From NCBI RefSeq assembly GCF_051106095.1, contig NC_135786.1, positions 18,660,501-18,724,500 of the forward strand: 64,000 nucleotides of DNA, given 5' to 3'. The notes beneath the pieces were generated by a model that had not been told where the DNA came from, searched no databases, and saw nothing but the letters and a program-made list of their open reading frames with translations. The stretch comes from Pogona vitticeps. Lineage: Eukaryota; Chordata; Lepidosauria; Squamata; Agamidae. Position numbers and translations under genes: made by a program. Shown in pieces: positions 23,815 to 35,431 of this stretch. Position 1 is the stretch's first letter. Every line of letters begins with the position of its first letter.

Positions 23815-23960
23815 GGTGATTTTGGTCTTGATCTCCATGGACACACCATTATACCTGAGGATATTTTCTAGCTCCTTTATAGCAGCTTTTCTCAGTGTCA
23901 ATTTTCTTCTGATTCTGCAGTCTCAGGACGCTGGATCAGAATATTGCCAAGCACGTCCAA
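23815..23960 (-). mobile_element. Old RTE-type LINE fragment
   Basis: The minus-strand frame contains LRKAAIKELENILRYNGVSM and EIKTKI. These match the RTE/BovB segment just after the RT fingers (KAM..LE.I....DVSLETK.KI pattern). The rest of that frame, down to 23626, is not recognisable. Weak, but the motif order is right. Confidence 0.4.
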
Positions 23961-24313
23961 AGGAATGATATTGTTTATTGTATAAATCATAAAGTTCATA
24001 TTGCATTAACATTCAACAGTTTCTTCTCAAGTCATTGCTCGTCTCATTAGCAAATTTGTTTCAAGATGCCCAACCTTATTTTTAATTAAAATACATTATC
24101 CCAGCTTAAGCCAGTAGGGGGAAAATTAAAGGCTTTGCTGAAGATCTTGTTAACCCTGGCAGAATAAATGCCAGTTGAGTCACTCACACTGACAAGGCAC
24201 CCTGTAATCTACCCAATGTGCTTTCTGGAGACATAGCTTCCTGTTTCTTCAATAGAAACTAGTTTCAAGGTGAGCACAAATGCTAATCAATTTCTAATAT
24301 ACCTTTGCTCTGT
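23961..24313. other. Unclassified DNA
   Basis: No gene or repeat recognised. An 18-base direct repeat (CTTTGCTCTGTAATGATA) occurs at 24303-24320 and 24325-24342, at the edge of the next element. Confidence 0.4.
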
Positions 24314-24324
24314 AATGATACAGA

Positions 24325-24700
24325 CTTTGCTCTGTAATGATAACATGGAAGGCAGCCCATCTAGGAGAAGGAAAACTCTGATTTCAAACCTCCACTGCCT
24401 TGCGGCTATATCCACTCATGGAAAAGGCTTCAGGAGTTAACCTAGAGGCAAAATCCGGAGCTGGAGTCCTGAAGGCAGTTCGTGTCGTTCTGCCAACTCC
24501 TGCGATGTCGCTGGAACCAGTTGTATTGGCTCTTGCCTTTCCATTGGACCATTTCAGCAACGTGGAGAGGGGGGATCTGCTGCTTGGGTAACAGCCTATC
24601 CTCCATATTACTTTACCCCAAGCTTCATGCTCTGGAGAGGACACTCCTCAATTCAAAGCATGTTACCATAGTCTCTCGAGACTGAAGAATGCCTATGATG
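24325..24700 (+). mobile_element. Unclassified dispersed repeat, copy 1
   Basis: From about 24350 onward this matches 48143-48480 on the same strand over about 330 bp with roughly 85-90 per cent identity by eye. Both copies start at the same point (GGCAGCCC, then TCTAGGAGAAGGAAAAC) and end at the same point (a GTCT-loop-AGAC hairpin, then GAATGCCTA). A probable target duplication AATGATACAGA lies at 24314-24324 and 24701-24711. The frame on the minus strand is conserved between copies only as a by-product of similarity. The structure suggests a non-LTR-type 3' end or SINE. Family unknown to me. Confidence 0.75.
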
Positions 24701-24711
24701 AATGATACAGA

Positions 24712-26854
24712 TTAAAGCTGGTCCTGGGTGAAAATGTGAATTTTTATATGTATTTGGAGAGAGCACAGAGCTTGGAAAAGTTACTTTTTTGTACAAAACC
24801 CAGCACTCTCATATATTGATTTCAACAATCTGAAGTTTAACCATGTGACCACAACTATCACAAATGTGTTAAAAGAAAGATCTAGGCCAGGCTTGTAATC
24901 AGCAGTAGCTCATGATCCAAATAGACTTATCACTGCTGGATAAAGTGCCAGATCAGACACCCTTGTTCATAAGAAAAATGCACACTTATTCCTGTAATGA
25001 GGTTATGCGGGCCAGACCAGAACTGTGCATTCTAGCACTGGATGTTTCGAGTCATGAGGTGGTGGAAGGAGAACTCGTAAGATCAAGGAACTCAGCCTTT
25101 TAATCAGGTTCGATGGATATTTTCCTAGAAATACTATACTATTGTGTGAGCTGTCCTGTTGTATATTTAAGGGTGTTTGGTCTTGAACAGGCAATCAAGA
25201 CCCATTAGCTTTACAAAAGCCCAGCTCTGGTTGGAGATTAAAATGGTTTGAACAGGTTTGTTGCTGTGGATCAACTCAGCTGCCTGCATTTTATGATTCT
25301 CTTTTGCAGCATTATAAAACCACCGGCCTAGCCACCATGTTGGGAATTCTGGAATAATTTTCCCATAGGCTACATTATCTCATCCATTGTGAGGTCTTTC
25401 TCATTTGGATTTGATTCCTTTGTAGGTGGCTTAGACTGGAGTGCTCTATTTACTGTTGTGCTCTAGTCCAGATTACATGGAATAGTTAATTGTGGGTTGA
25501 GATGCGGAGAATTCGATCTTTGACTCAAGGACTTGAGTTCTTTCAGTTCCTTGTTCTTCCCCACTCTTGTAGTCACCACTGGCCCATGTAGGTGTGATAT
25601 AAAGGGAAATCTTCATGTAGTGACACATAAGAATTAACTCTCGTATATTGTACTTCCCCCTTACGAGGAGGCTTTGGGGAAATGCTAATATTTATTTATT
25701 CTCAATTCAAAACAGACATTGGAGCACTTAGATTATCCTTTTTCCAAAGCCAAAAAAAGGTAGATTGATGGAAACAAAACACCATTGATCCAAGGTAGTT
25801 TGCAGGTTCACAAAAGATAAAAAATGGACCATAACAGTTTTCTATAACCAACGCTGGCAATGCTGACTAGGGTGTAAAGAGCTATAGTCCAAAGAAAGTA
25901 ACTTTTCAAAGTTCTGGGCTATAGCTTTTGAAAAGACTAAAGAAGAATTTACACTCCTTCCATCAGTTTACAGTGTAATTAAAAAAGGAGGGGAACGATT
26001 TTGGAATTATTGCACTTTCCTACATCACCTTTAAGAGGTTTTGTCGGAGAGAGACTTTTCTGGACTGGGGCGAATGTCAATCAATCCAGTAGCAGCCAGC
26101 TGTTCCCTCTCTGCTTCAGAATTTGAAGAAAGCCACAAATTTCTACTCAAATCTCTTTTTCCCCACCTTCCAGCCAGCCAGTCCGCAAAAGGTTAAGAGG
26201 AATATATTTACTGGTTGCTGGTTGGAGTCAAGTCAGTCATGAACCCAGTTAATCAGTTAATCTCTGTTCATATAACTTTAATATTTTTCTACAGAATACT
26301 GTTTGTGTTGATCTATGAAGAACTGTGAATAAACAGAAACCTCTTGTATTCCTTTCTCTTGTCAGTTTCTCTGAGTGAATGATGGAGTTGGTAAGTGCCA
26401 ATTGAGGAGAACAAAACTGTAAGGGGTGGGGTCTACTGTGAGAGACTTGAAGCTACTTCTGCTCTGTACGTCTTTGTTTTTTCTGCTGCATAGCTAGAAT
26501 TTTCTTAAGCCAATAATGTCCACAGTCTGCCAAGAAATAAAACATATGCCTCTACATCTTTTATTTCTATCAATTATACAGGAACATATGCAAGCTGTTC
26601 TCTATCTGATTGCTCAGTCAAGAAGAAACACTAGTTTGCCAAGATGGTAGCCAAGAGGTGTCAAGCCATTGCAGGGACAGGTGAATTTTTAACCTTGGTA
26701 GTTCAGAATGTTCTGTGATGTCTCCACATTTGTTGGGTAGTATCCAGTTAACCTTTCCAACCAAGCAAGAACTTCTGTCTTTACAATGGAGGTTTCTACG
26801 GGAAGTGCTTTTTTTGAGAACGAGAAGGGAAATACCATTTTTTGTTGTTGTTGC
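24712..26854. other. Mostly unique DNA, no gene seen
   Basis: About 2.1 kb without a clear gene. Near 25860-25930 and 27715 there are short phrases of the AAAGTAACTTTTC plus GTTCTGGGCT type, remains of an old dispersed repeat. Confidence 0.4.
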
Positions 26855-27035
26855 TATGTGTTGTCAAATAACTTCCCTATGGGAAACATCATAGGGGTTT
26901 CGAGGTACTGTATATGAGATGCTGAACCATTGGTTCACCATTGCCAGCCCCTAGTGAGTTGAGCAGGGATTTGAACCCAGGTCTCCTGTGTCCTAGGACA
27001 ACACTCTACCCACTCTACCACACTGGCATCCTGTT
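26855..27035 (-). mobile_element. SINE family D, antisense
   Basis: The plus strand shows TTTCGAGGTACTGTATATGA, GAGCAGGGATTTGAACCC (reverse-complemented B box), AGGTCTCCTGTGTCCTAG and CTCTACCACACTGGC (head). A clear relative of 30425-30645. Confidence 0.7.
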
Positions 27036-27082
27036 CATATTCTGGCACAAGTGCAAATCTGATAATACGGTCATGGGTTATG

Positions 27083-27416
27083 GGTTGCGGTGGCACTGCG
27101 GGCTAAACCGCAGACGCCTGTGCTGCAGGGTCAGAAGATCAGCAGTTGTAAGATCGAATCCATGCAACGGAGTGAGCTCCCGTCGCCTTGTCCCAGCTCC
27201 TCGCCAATCTAGCAGTTCGAAAGCATGTAAATGTGAGTAGATAAATAGGTACCACCTCAGTGGGAAGGTAAAACGACATTCCCTAGTCACGCTGGCCATG
27301 TGACAATGGAAACTGTCTTCAGAGAGGCGCTGGCTCTATGGCTTGAAAAGCGGGATGAGCACCACCCCCTAGAGTCGGACATGACTAAAAATGTCAAGGG
27401 GAACATTTACCTTTTT
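27083..27416 (+). mobile_element. Sauria-type SINE
   Basis: The tRNA-derived head (GGTGGCACTGCGGGCTAAAC) is followed by a B-box region near 27150-27161 (AAGATCGAATCC). The central body contains TAGATAAATAGGTACCACCT and GGGAAGGTAAAACG. The BovB-like segment CTAGAGTCGGACATGACT comes next, then the terminal AACATTTACCTTTTT. No clean target duplication was read. Confidence 0.9.
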
Positions 27417-28053
27417 ACAGTACCCAGACCCTCAAACAGTCACTGCAAATAATTAATTATTCTCATAGTGCCAGTTTTCTTCCTCATTACTCAAAAGTAA
27501 CTAAAATAATTACACTTGTTGGCTGCTGCATAATAATGATTATGTCATCAGCCGTGGTGGCGTTTCAGAAATTAAAAATTTCTAATTCCCTCCTGAGGGG
27601 CCCGCAGGATCTTTCTATTGTGGGGAAGCTGCCAGGGGCAGTGCGTGAGGTGGAGGGGAGAGAGTTCTTTAATTTATAAAAGTTGAAGCTGCAAGTAAAG
27701 TCATTCCCCCCAAATGTAACTTTTCAAGGCTCTGGCTTTAACTTTCTTTCCTGGAATGCTATTTATAACAGAATTTCAAAGAAGACGTTCTACCTCGCAC
27801 CACTGCCTTGCTGAGACCGGGCTGTGCCTTTTTCTCGTTGTTATAGTGGCTATGTAGTATTCCACTGAGAGTCAGTAGAGCCGGAAACATATTGAACGTT
27901 TTTGTGGTTCAGTGAGTTATTTTTAGTAATTTACTATTTGTCGCAGTACTTTATATTTGGGATGGCCAACAGGCAGATCCCAAACGGGATCTAGCCACCA
28001 AAGTAGTTTTATCTGAACTCTGGTGATCCTTTTTTTTTTTTGATCCATCATTT
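27417..28053. other. Unclassified DNA
   Basis: No gene seen. AT-rich, with a short old-repeat phrase near 27700-27760. Confidence 0.35.
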
Positions 28054-28062
28054 ACCAGAATA

Positions 28063-28414
28063 GGTAAAGGTAAAGGTTCCCTTGACAATTTTTGTCCAGT
28101 CGTGTCCGACTCTAGGGGGCGGCGCTCATCCCGTTCTTCAAGCCATAGAGCCAGCGTTTGTCTGAAGACAATCTTTCCGTGGTCACATGGCCAGTGTGAT
28201 TTAGACACGGAACGCTGTTTACCTTCCCACCGAGATGGTACCTATTTATCTACTCGCATTTGCATGCTTTCAAACCGCTAGGTTGGCGGGAGCTAGGACA
28301 AGCAACGGGCACTCACTCCGTCGCGTGGATTCGATCTTACGACTGCTTGGTCTTCTGACCCTGCAGCACAGGCTTCTGCGGTTTAGCCCACAGCGCCACC
28401 ACGTCAACAGCGCC
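28063..28414 (-). mobile_element. Sauria-type SINE, antisense, with target duplication
   Basis: Complete copy in reverse orientation, from GGTAAAGGTAAAGGTTCCC (the 3' tail) to GCGCCACC (the 5' head). It is flanked by ACCAGAATA at 28054-28062 and 28415-28423. The 5' end carries a small duplication of the GCGCCACC head sequence separated by ACGTCAACA. Confidence 0.95.
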
Positions 28415-28423
28415 ACCAGAATA

Positions 28424-29589
28424 AGTCTGTTATATTGGTTAGATGGTTTGGGCCACAGCAAACATTATGATAGGACATCATAAGAAACTTGGAGCACACT
28501 AGTGTTCTGGAGACATGATTCAGGCAGATAGATCCTTGCAACGCAGATTTCATCCTCATAAACGCAGCTTGTGCTTACCCCCGATGATAATTATACAACA
28601 ATAACTCTTTTGCAGGCTATGGAGAGATATAGTCAACACGTAGGGAATTCCTTCTTCTAATCTTTAATGTGTGGTCTGGTTCTTAGGGTCCCAGGACACC
28701 TGAGTTTATATGGCTTCTTGGTACGTCATCTTAACCCACACTGCAGGATTGTTGTGGAGAATAAAATCAAGAATTGTTTTTTAAAAGTAAATGAGACATT
28801 TTCACCTCAGTTCTAACCGGTATCAAGACAAATAATACCCACATCCTTCACCTGCTCTCCAGATGTATGGAACACTTTCCATCAAGGGTGGCCTCAAGTT
28901 CTTGGCTGACATGTTATGGAGGGTTGCATCTTTTATACACTAATGGACATATGGAAACCATAACTTTTAATGTCAGAATGCTGTAGGCTATGCAGTTGGT
29001 ATAACCTTGCACTGGTGTAACCGGACTGGAAACTGTAAACACAGTAGGACCCCTCAAACCATGGAATCAGTATCCACTTATTCATTTGTCCACTGCCTAA
29101 AAATACTAAATAAAAAACCTCAGAAATACATATTTAGATGTCTTTCCTGGGTATATTTACAAGGACTGGCTTCTGGAGGGAGCCAGAGACCATGCAATGT
29201 ATAGCATCCAACACTTCCATGTTTTCAGCATCCAAGGGCTGAGGAGCTTGGAACCAATCCCCCACAGATACCTCAGTCCTACTACTGTACATTTATTTTA
29301 AACCCACTGAAAGTTTCATATCCCCCCTCTTAAATCAGTTGAGGCTCCCTCTTGCTCTGGGGAAGCCTCTGGGAGCCTTATGACAGTGGAAGGAGGGGGG
29401 TTTCATAGTTTTAAAAAAAACCCACCATTGCTGATAGCAGTCCTAATCTGACTGTGTGGTGGCCACTGGCCGTGATTTTCCAATATTAAAAGTTTAATCT
29501 CTTATCAAGGCTCCCAAAGGCTTTCCAAGGTCAAAAGAGATATCTAGGGAGCCTCAGAAATTGAAGGAGGAAATAAGAAGTTTTAAGCT
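28424..29589. other. Mostly unique DNA, no gene seen
   Basis: No gene or clear repeat in about 1.2 kb. The purine/pyrimidine mix is ordinary, with a G run near 29390 and an A run at 29413-29421. Confidence 0.4.
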
Positions 29590-30319
29590 AAATTACATTA
29601 CATTACAATCCTTTGGCGGATTGCCCGGCTGCGACCTTACCTAGACAGAGGGGCACTCACTACCTTAGTACATGCGCTCGTAATTTCTAGATTAGACTAC
29701 TGTAACACGCTCTACGTGGGGCTTCCTTTGAAGCTGATGCGGAAACTTCAAGTGGTGCAGAATGCAGCAGCCAGACTCCTTACTGGAGTGAGAAAATACC
29801 AACATATCTCTCCTACTCTGGCCATGCTGCACTGGCTGCCCATCCGTTTCTGCATTGACTTCAGTGTTAATGCTTACATATAAAGCCCTAAACGGGTTAG
29901 GACCTCAATACTTGGCGGAACGCTTACTCCCAACTAGTTCTACCCGTGTCACCCGCGCAAGCCAGGAGGTGGGGCTGAGGACCCTGACACCGAGGGAGGC
30001 CTGGAAGAACTAGAAACCGGGCCTTCTCGGTGGTGGCTCCTCACCTCTGGAATAACCTACCTCCGGAGATTCGCGCTGCACCTTCGCTGGGTACTTTTAA
30101 GAACCAACTAAAAACGTGGATGTATAGGCAGGCCTTCCCTTCCAGTTAATTCCTGTCCTCTTTCCTTTTTTATTCTTTTTCTCTTTATTTGATTTATTTT
30201 GTATTTTTCCCCATCTTGCAGAATCATTTAATTAATTAATTGTTATAAATTTTTCTTGAACTTGTTATCCTTTATGTTGTAAGCCGCCTAGAGTGGTCAA
30301 AATGACTAGATAGGCGAGG
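29590..30319 (+). mobile_element. L2 LINE, 3' half of RT gene and 3' UTR
   Basis: Encodes, with breaks, the L2 segment that follows the RT core: HALVISRLDYCNTLYVGLP, then LQVVQNAAARLLTGVRKYQH, then LHWLPIRF and a YKALNGLGPQYLAERL-like stretch. The 3' UTR ends in TTGTAAGCCGCCTAGAGTGG and TAGGCGAGGTATAAAT before an AAAT array. 5'-truncated. CpG content is fairly high, suggesting it is younger than the other L2 tails. Confidence 0.88.
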
Positions 30320-30321
30320 TA

Positions 30322-30396
<75 letters not shown>

Positions 30397-30398
30397 AA
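30320..30398. repeat. (AAAT)n array on L2 tail
   Basis: About 19 units of AAAT in direct continuation of the L2 3' end. Confidence 0.97.
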
Positions 30399-30424
30399 TA
30401 TTTCCATTGTCACCTGGATTATAT

Positions 30425-30645
30425 AGTGTCAACTTATGCGAACTGGATTTCCGCCATTGGGTGTTTACATGCTGTCAAGCTGCATCAGATCCCAATAGGG
30501 TTTTCAAGGTACTGTATGTGAGATATTTAAGGAATTACTACCACACCCACTCATGCCATGGTTTTCATGACTGAGCAGGGATTTGAACTCAGTGCTCCTG
30601 GATCCTAGTTTGTCACTATATATTCCATACTGGGTACCCCTGTAT
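30425..30645 (-). mobile_element. SINE family D, antisense
   Basis: Plus strand: AGTGTCAACTTATGCGAACT, then AATAGGGTTTTCAAGGTACT, GAGCAGGGATTTGAACTCAG, and a head ending in ATATATTCCATACTGGG. Head and body are in the same order as at 26855, including the AGATATTTAAGGAATT block. Confidence 0.7.
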
Positions 30646-31512
30646 GCTGTCACTAGGGAGTAAGTTTAATTGAATGCAATAAGACTGCCAGTCAGAGAAA
30701 GCATGCTTAGAACTGTGTTGCATGTGCCCAAAGTTGAAATGGATTATTAAAAAGGTTTTCTCTGGTAAAACCTGCAACTGAATCAAGGCCTTTTGTTGAT
30801 CTGCTAATCTTTAAATGAAAAAAGTGGGATTATTAAACTTGCCAGTCAAGTACAGGGCAATGACTTCTAAATATATACATTTGAGGTTTTAAAATTAAAT
30901 GTTGTTTTTTCTCCAAGGACATAATTAGCCCCATCATCCCTTTAAGAAAAAAGAAAAATAAACTGTTATGCTATAAATAACTACACTTGACTAACTTTAA
31001 ACAAAGGGGTAAGTTCTGGTTGAGTTCAAGGGAATTGTTCCAGTGAATTTGCTTGAAATCTACAAATGTACATTCTTCTGGGTCATATTTAAGATGGCTT
31101 AAACATCAGTCACCATTTTTTTAAAAACTTCAGTGTAATGAAAGGTTTACTTGATGCTTGCTTTATCAAAACAGGCCTTTGTGTTTTACATCAGTGGCCT
31201 GCAGTGGTATCTGCTGAATATATATTCTTTTTGAGATCATATATATAGTATGTGACTACAAAGATCTTTGGTTTTGAAACTCAAAAGCCTGGGAACAATG
31301 CTTGGTAAAAAAAAAAAGAGAGAGAGAGAAAAAAACCCACAGGAAAATATTGCTTGCAGGCTGTTTTCAAATGCAGTTCCTTTTTCAAACTGAGTGGTTT
31401 TGGATGTTCTTAATCAAAAACCATTGGCACACAGACAGAAAACACTTCCTGGAGGTTCAGGTGCAATGTGTTCTTAGATTAATATACAAATCTTTATAAA
31501 TTCTGTGCATGT
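30646..31512. other. Unclassified DNA
   Basis: Begins with a probable old repeat end (GGAGTAAGTTTAATTGAATG, then GCATGCTTAGAACTGTGTTG at 30658-30720). The rest is AT-rich without a gene, and a purine-only tract lies at about 31306-31336. Confidence 0.4.
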
Positions 31513-31520
31513 AATGCTAA

Positions 31521-31721
31521 GAAGACTCCCTGGAAAAGACGCTGATGTTGGGAAAGTGTCAAGGCAGGAGGAGAAGGGGACGACAGAGGATGAGATGGTT
31601 GGACAGTGTCATCGAATTTGACTCAACTCCGGGAGGCAGTGGAAGACAGGAGGGCCTCGCGTGCTCTCGTCCATGGGGTCACGAAGAGTCGGACACGACT
31701 AAACGACTAAACAACAACAAC
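31521..31721 (+). mobile_element. BovB LINE 3' tail (201 bp), target duplication
   Basis: Encodes the last BovB residues (SLEKTLMLGKCQGRRRRGRQ pattern) and the 3' UTR ending in GACTAAACGACTAAACAACA. It is flanked by AATGCTAA at 31513-31520 and 31722-31729. Heavily 5'-truncated and little decayed, so relatively young. Confidence 0.95.
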
Positions 31722-31729
31722 AATGCTAA

Positions 31730-32525
31730 CAGAGCCCTGTGGTTGTTCCAAGCTGCACAGCGAGCACAACAAAAGCAGATCTCTCATTACTGTTGTTGTT
31801 TCTTAACCAACCAACAAAAAACAATCCAAATTAACACATGGCTGTCTTTTTTGTTGACCATATTCAACTTATAAGTCCTAAGGCGAAAGTGTTTCTGAAG
31901 AGAGACCTGCACAGCACATGGATTTTGGGACTTGTAATGCAAACAAGTAGTTTTTCGAAGTTCTGCTCCAGTGATCAGGAGTTAGGAAAAATATTAGTCA
32001 AGAGTTTGTCCTGTACAGCCAGAGAGTTAATATTTGATACTGAGGGAGATCAAACATGGATAAAAAGTGCAAATTAAACCACACCTCAGTGAGTATGCCT
32101 TTAGTAAATCACAAGCTGCCATACAACCATTAGGTTTTTCCATGATGCAGCCCCTGTCTTTTCAGGCTCATTTGGCATCTCCATTTTGGAATCTAGACAA
32201 TTTGGACTTGTAATTTAAGACTGCTTCTGAAGTATTTGCAAGCAGATCTAGATGCTAGATGTCATGGCTTTCCACTGTATGGGCCATGGGACTCTCTTGC
32301 AGCTTAATCTGCCCTGGCTCCCGGTTCGTTCCCAAACCCTGATAAAAGTGCTGGTCATTATCTTAAAAAACAAATCAGCTGCTGTCAGTGGGTGACCCTC
32401 GGAACACCTGACTTCCCCAGAATTTCTAATTAAAACACAGATAATCGGCAATCCAGAAAGTATCTTTTTTTTACAGCCAATGCACAGAGTCCTCCTTGCA
32501 CTTTGTCTAAAAATTAGCAAACTCT
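31730..32525. other. Unclassified DNA
   Basis: No gene or recognised repeat. Confidence 0.35.
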
Positions 32526-32537
32526 CTCCTAAAACCA

Positions 32538-32859
32538 GGGACATGGTGGCGCTGTGGGCTAAACCGCAGAAGCCTGTGCTGCAGGGTCAGAAGACCAGCA
32601 GTCATAAGATCGAATCCACGCGATGGAGTGAGCTCCTGTCGCTTTCTCCCAGCTCCTCGCCAACCTAGCAATTCGAAAGCATGTAAATGTGAGTAGATAA
32701 ATAGGTACCGCCTCAGTGGGAAGGTAAAACGGCATTCCCTAGTCACGCTGGTGACAATGGAAACTGTCTTCGGACAAGCGCTGGCTCTACGGCATGAAAA
32801 AATGAGATGAACCTAGAGTCGAACACGACTGTACTAAAAATGTCAAGGGGAACCTTTAC
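32538..32859 (+). mobile_element. Sauria-type SINE with 12-bp target duplication
   Basis: Head CATGGTGGCGCTGTGGGCT, B-box region AAGATCGAATCC, body with TAGATAAATAGGTACCGCCT, a BovB-like CCTAGAGTCGAACACGACT, and the tail GGGGAACCTTTAC. It is flanked by CTCCTAAAACCA at 32526-32537 and 32860-32871. The copy lacks a few dozen body bases present in the 27083 and 56156 copies. Confidence 0.96.
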
Positions 32860-32871
32860 CTCCTAAAACCA

Positions 32872-33265
32872 AAGAAACAAAGTGGAAGTGGACTCCTGTC
32901 TGCTTTCAGTCTTTGTCAAAAGAGGAGAACTAGCTTGAAGGCGGTTCAATGGAAGCCAAAATAGTGCCTCTGAACCCTCCAAAGCAGCCCATCCCAATTT
33001 AGACATTTGAGCATCACCAGAAATACAGACATCCAACTCCATACACACAACCCCTGTATACGACTGCTTTTTCCTAAGAACACAATGCATACTTCAAACT
33101 AGATGGAGACTCTCTTCACCAAAGAGGTATCCTTGCAATTAAGGTGTCCTAGAACAGGGGGCTGGGCAATTCCCCAAATGCACCCCCAGCTCTCTTTGAA
33201 GTATCTGTTTTCACAGCTGTTTGGTTAGATAGTCCTTTAAGATCCATATGAGGCAGTTGTGCCAT

Positions 33266-33266
<1 letters not shown>
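32872..33266. other. Unclassified DNA
   Basis: No gene or recognised repeat. Confidence 0.35.
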
Positions 33267-33304
<38 letters not shown>

Positions 33305-33305
33305 A

Positions 33306-33342
<37 letters not shown>

Positions 33343-33364
33343 ACACACACACACACACACACAC
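33267..33364. repeat. (TC)n(AC)n compound microsatellite
   Basis: TC repeats to 33300, a short ACTC transition, then AC repeats with one GAC interruption. Confidence 0.97.
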
Positions 33365-33531
33365 CCCTCAGCATCCCAAGGCCTCTCACCTTTGTACCCT
33401 GAGAATATTGATCCCATCTGATTTGTTTAGCATTTGGATAGAACACCACCAAGGAATACTAGAGATCGCCAGACAGAGCTAGGAAATATTTCTGTCTAAA
33501 ACATGGGAGAGCCATTGTCAGTTAGAGTTGA

Positions 33532-33590
33532 CAAGGGTCCAGGGATCTGGACTCAGTGTAAGGCAGCTTTCTATATTCTTACATGCCATG
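33532..33590 (+). mobile_element. SINE family E tail fragment
   Basis: GGTCCAGGGATCTGGACTCA, then GTGTAAGGCAGCTTTCTATA, matches the CR1-tailed end typical of SINE family E. Partial. Confidence 0.4.
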
Positions 33591-34989
33591 ATTGCACTTC
33601 AATTAGATGCAGATTGTTATTTTCAACTCTTATCATCCCACTGCAGTTTGCACCAATGCGGATACAGTACCTGCTTCTTTGCTCAGGAAGTGGGCTGCCA
33701 TCTACAGTCTTTCAAGTTTAACGATGTATATAAATATATCAAAATATGCAAAAAGGAAGTTATGTTAGACGTCTCTTTGTTTTGCTTCTTTTTGTCTTTT
33801 TGTTCTGCAGGCTAGTGTTAAGAATAAAACTGGGATCTCTCTGACAGTATACCATACGTATAAGATACCCAATGCAGAAATGCAAGAGCATTTTGGTTTC
33901 GTAACAAGAAATGAAAACATACCAGTTCCTACAGCTCATATTCAGGATAAAATAAAAAGAGAAGTGTAGGAATGAGAAATTATTGGCTGAAAAACCTGAC
34001 AAACTGGTTTGTATGTGAGACAATGTCGTTGTTTAGAACTGTGAATCTAAAGTCAACATGCATCCAACTTTAGATAAGAGAAGAAGAAAGAAGCATTTGA
34101 GGTCTGAGAGCAGATGTGTTCATTTGAGTCCCTTAGTTCTTTCAGAGTAGTGCCTAGTACCAAACACATTTTCTATTTTAGCAAGAAGCTGCAGGTTTTC
34201 ACTGCGATGTGGTAACTTCCAAGTAACTGTGTTTTTCATTGGTGTTTCTTCGCATGCTGGTTGCCCTCAGATCGGTTGAAACATTAAATGGCAAAAATAA
34301 TTATTTCTCCCATGGTTGCAGTACAGAAACGTTCCCTGCACAAACACCCCCCCCAAAAAGCTCTGATGGGCAGCAAACTTAATATGAAAACTTGCCTTTC
34401 CAAACAATTCATAGGCATGTATTAGAAAGAGGGAATCCAAAGAAGGGAATAAAAGAGGGTGTACATAGAAGGATTTAAGAAAAGTTACCAGACAGACCGG
34501 AGACAATTTATCTCTTTGATCAATTGATACTGGTTTTAAATCACAGGTTGTCAAGTCTCTCTGATATATTAAGACACTTAAACGTTATGAAGAATACAAA
34601 AGTGTTTATTATCCCTTTGCGGGGGGGGGGAGTTGATTTTGAGATTATGCTATATGTATTAAACTCTCTGGAGCCGTTTATTATCGTTAGGTGTTGGATA
34701 ACTGGCATGAAAGAAAGCAAATTGAAGGTAAGAAGCGTTCGCAGACAATTCTGCAGAAACATGTAAGGGGTTTTGAAACCTGTTTGTTTAAGCCCTTGGT
34801 TCATTGAGTTTCTTCATACTATTTTCATCTTTTATTTTAAGCTGTCTCTTATTTTGTAAGGAGAGAGTGTCCACTTCTTGCCTTTATAGCCACCACGGCC
34901 ATGCTGAGCACCCTATTATGTTACCTGACTGAGATACTCTGAATACAATCCTTGTCATTTCAGAATTTGCAGGGTTAAGGAGAGGTTTG
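33591..34989. other. Unclassified DNA, no gene seen
   Basis: Mixed AT-rich sequence. A 10-base G run lies at about 34621-34630. Short frames at 34267-34804 lack motifs. Confidence 0.4.
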
Positions 34990-35195
34990 TTTGTGTTTTT
35001 TTTTTAGTTGCATTATATCCAGGAGCAATTAGATTTCAGTTCTTCTGGTTGTATTAGTTGTTTAATTTATCGTTTTCTGGATTATGATTTGCTCCAATCA
35101 GTAGAACAGTTTTCTTTATATTGTCTGGAAGCCTCCTAGAGTGGTCGCAATGACCAGCTAGGCGGGGTATAAATAAAATAAAATAAATAATAAAC
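34990..35195 (+). mobile_element. L2-type LINE, 3' UTR tail
   Basis: A T-rich UTR ends in GAAGCCTCCTAGAGTGGTCG and CTAGGCGGGGTATAAATAAA. This is nearly the same end as the L2 copy at 30290-30320. The AAAT tail is short and mixed. Confidence 0.65.
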
Positions 35196-35431
35196 AGTAT
35201 CTAAAGCACAAATGAAGAGGGAGAAAGCCTTTAACTAGGTTTTCAATGTGTTTTAATTGTTTTCTTAATGGCTTTTCATTGGTCTCTAACAAACATGCAC
35301 ATCTTTGTAAATCCAAGGAAATTGAGCATGAAAGGGCTTTCTGTCACATGATCTGCCATTTTGCATGCTGGGTGGCTGTTTGGTAACACAGTGATAACAA
35401 GTTGTAGAAGAATGTGAGGTTTTTAAAAGTA

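Noticed and set aside
24384-24644. Conserved protein in the unclassified repeat (similar minus-strand frames at 24384-24644 and 48179-48598)
   Set aside because: The frames are similar because the DNA repeats are similar. They show no known domain, and the copies differ by changes that do not favour synonymous sites by eye.
27083-27170. tRNA gene calls in SINE heads (also at 14589, 32538, 46788, 53030 and 56156)
   Set aside because: A and B boxes are present, but the sequences do not fold into complete cloverleafs and continue into SINE bodies.
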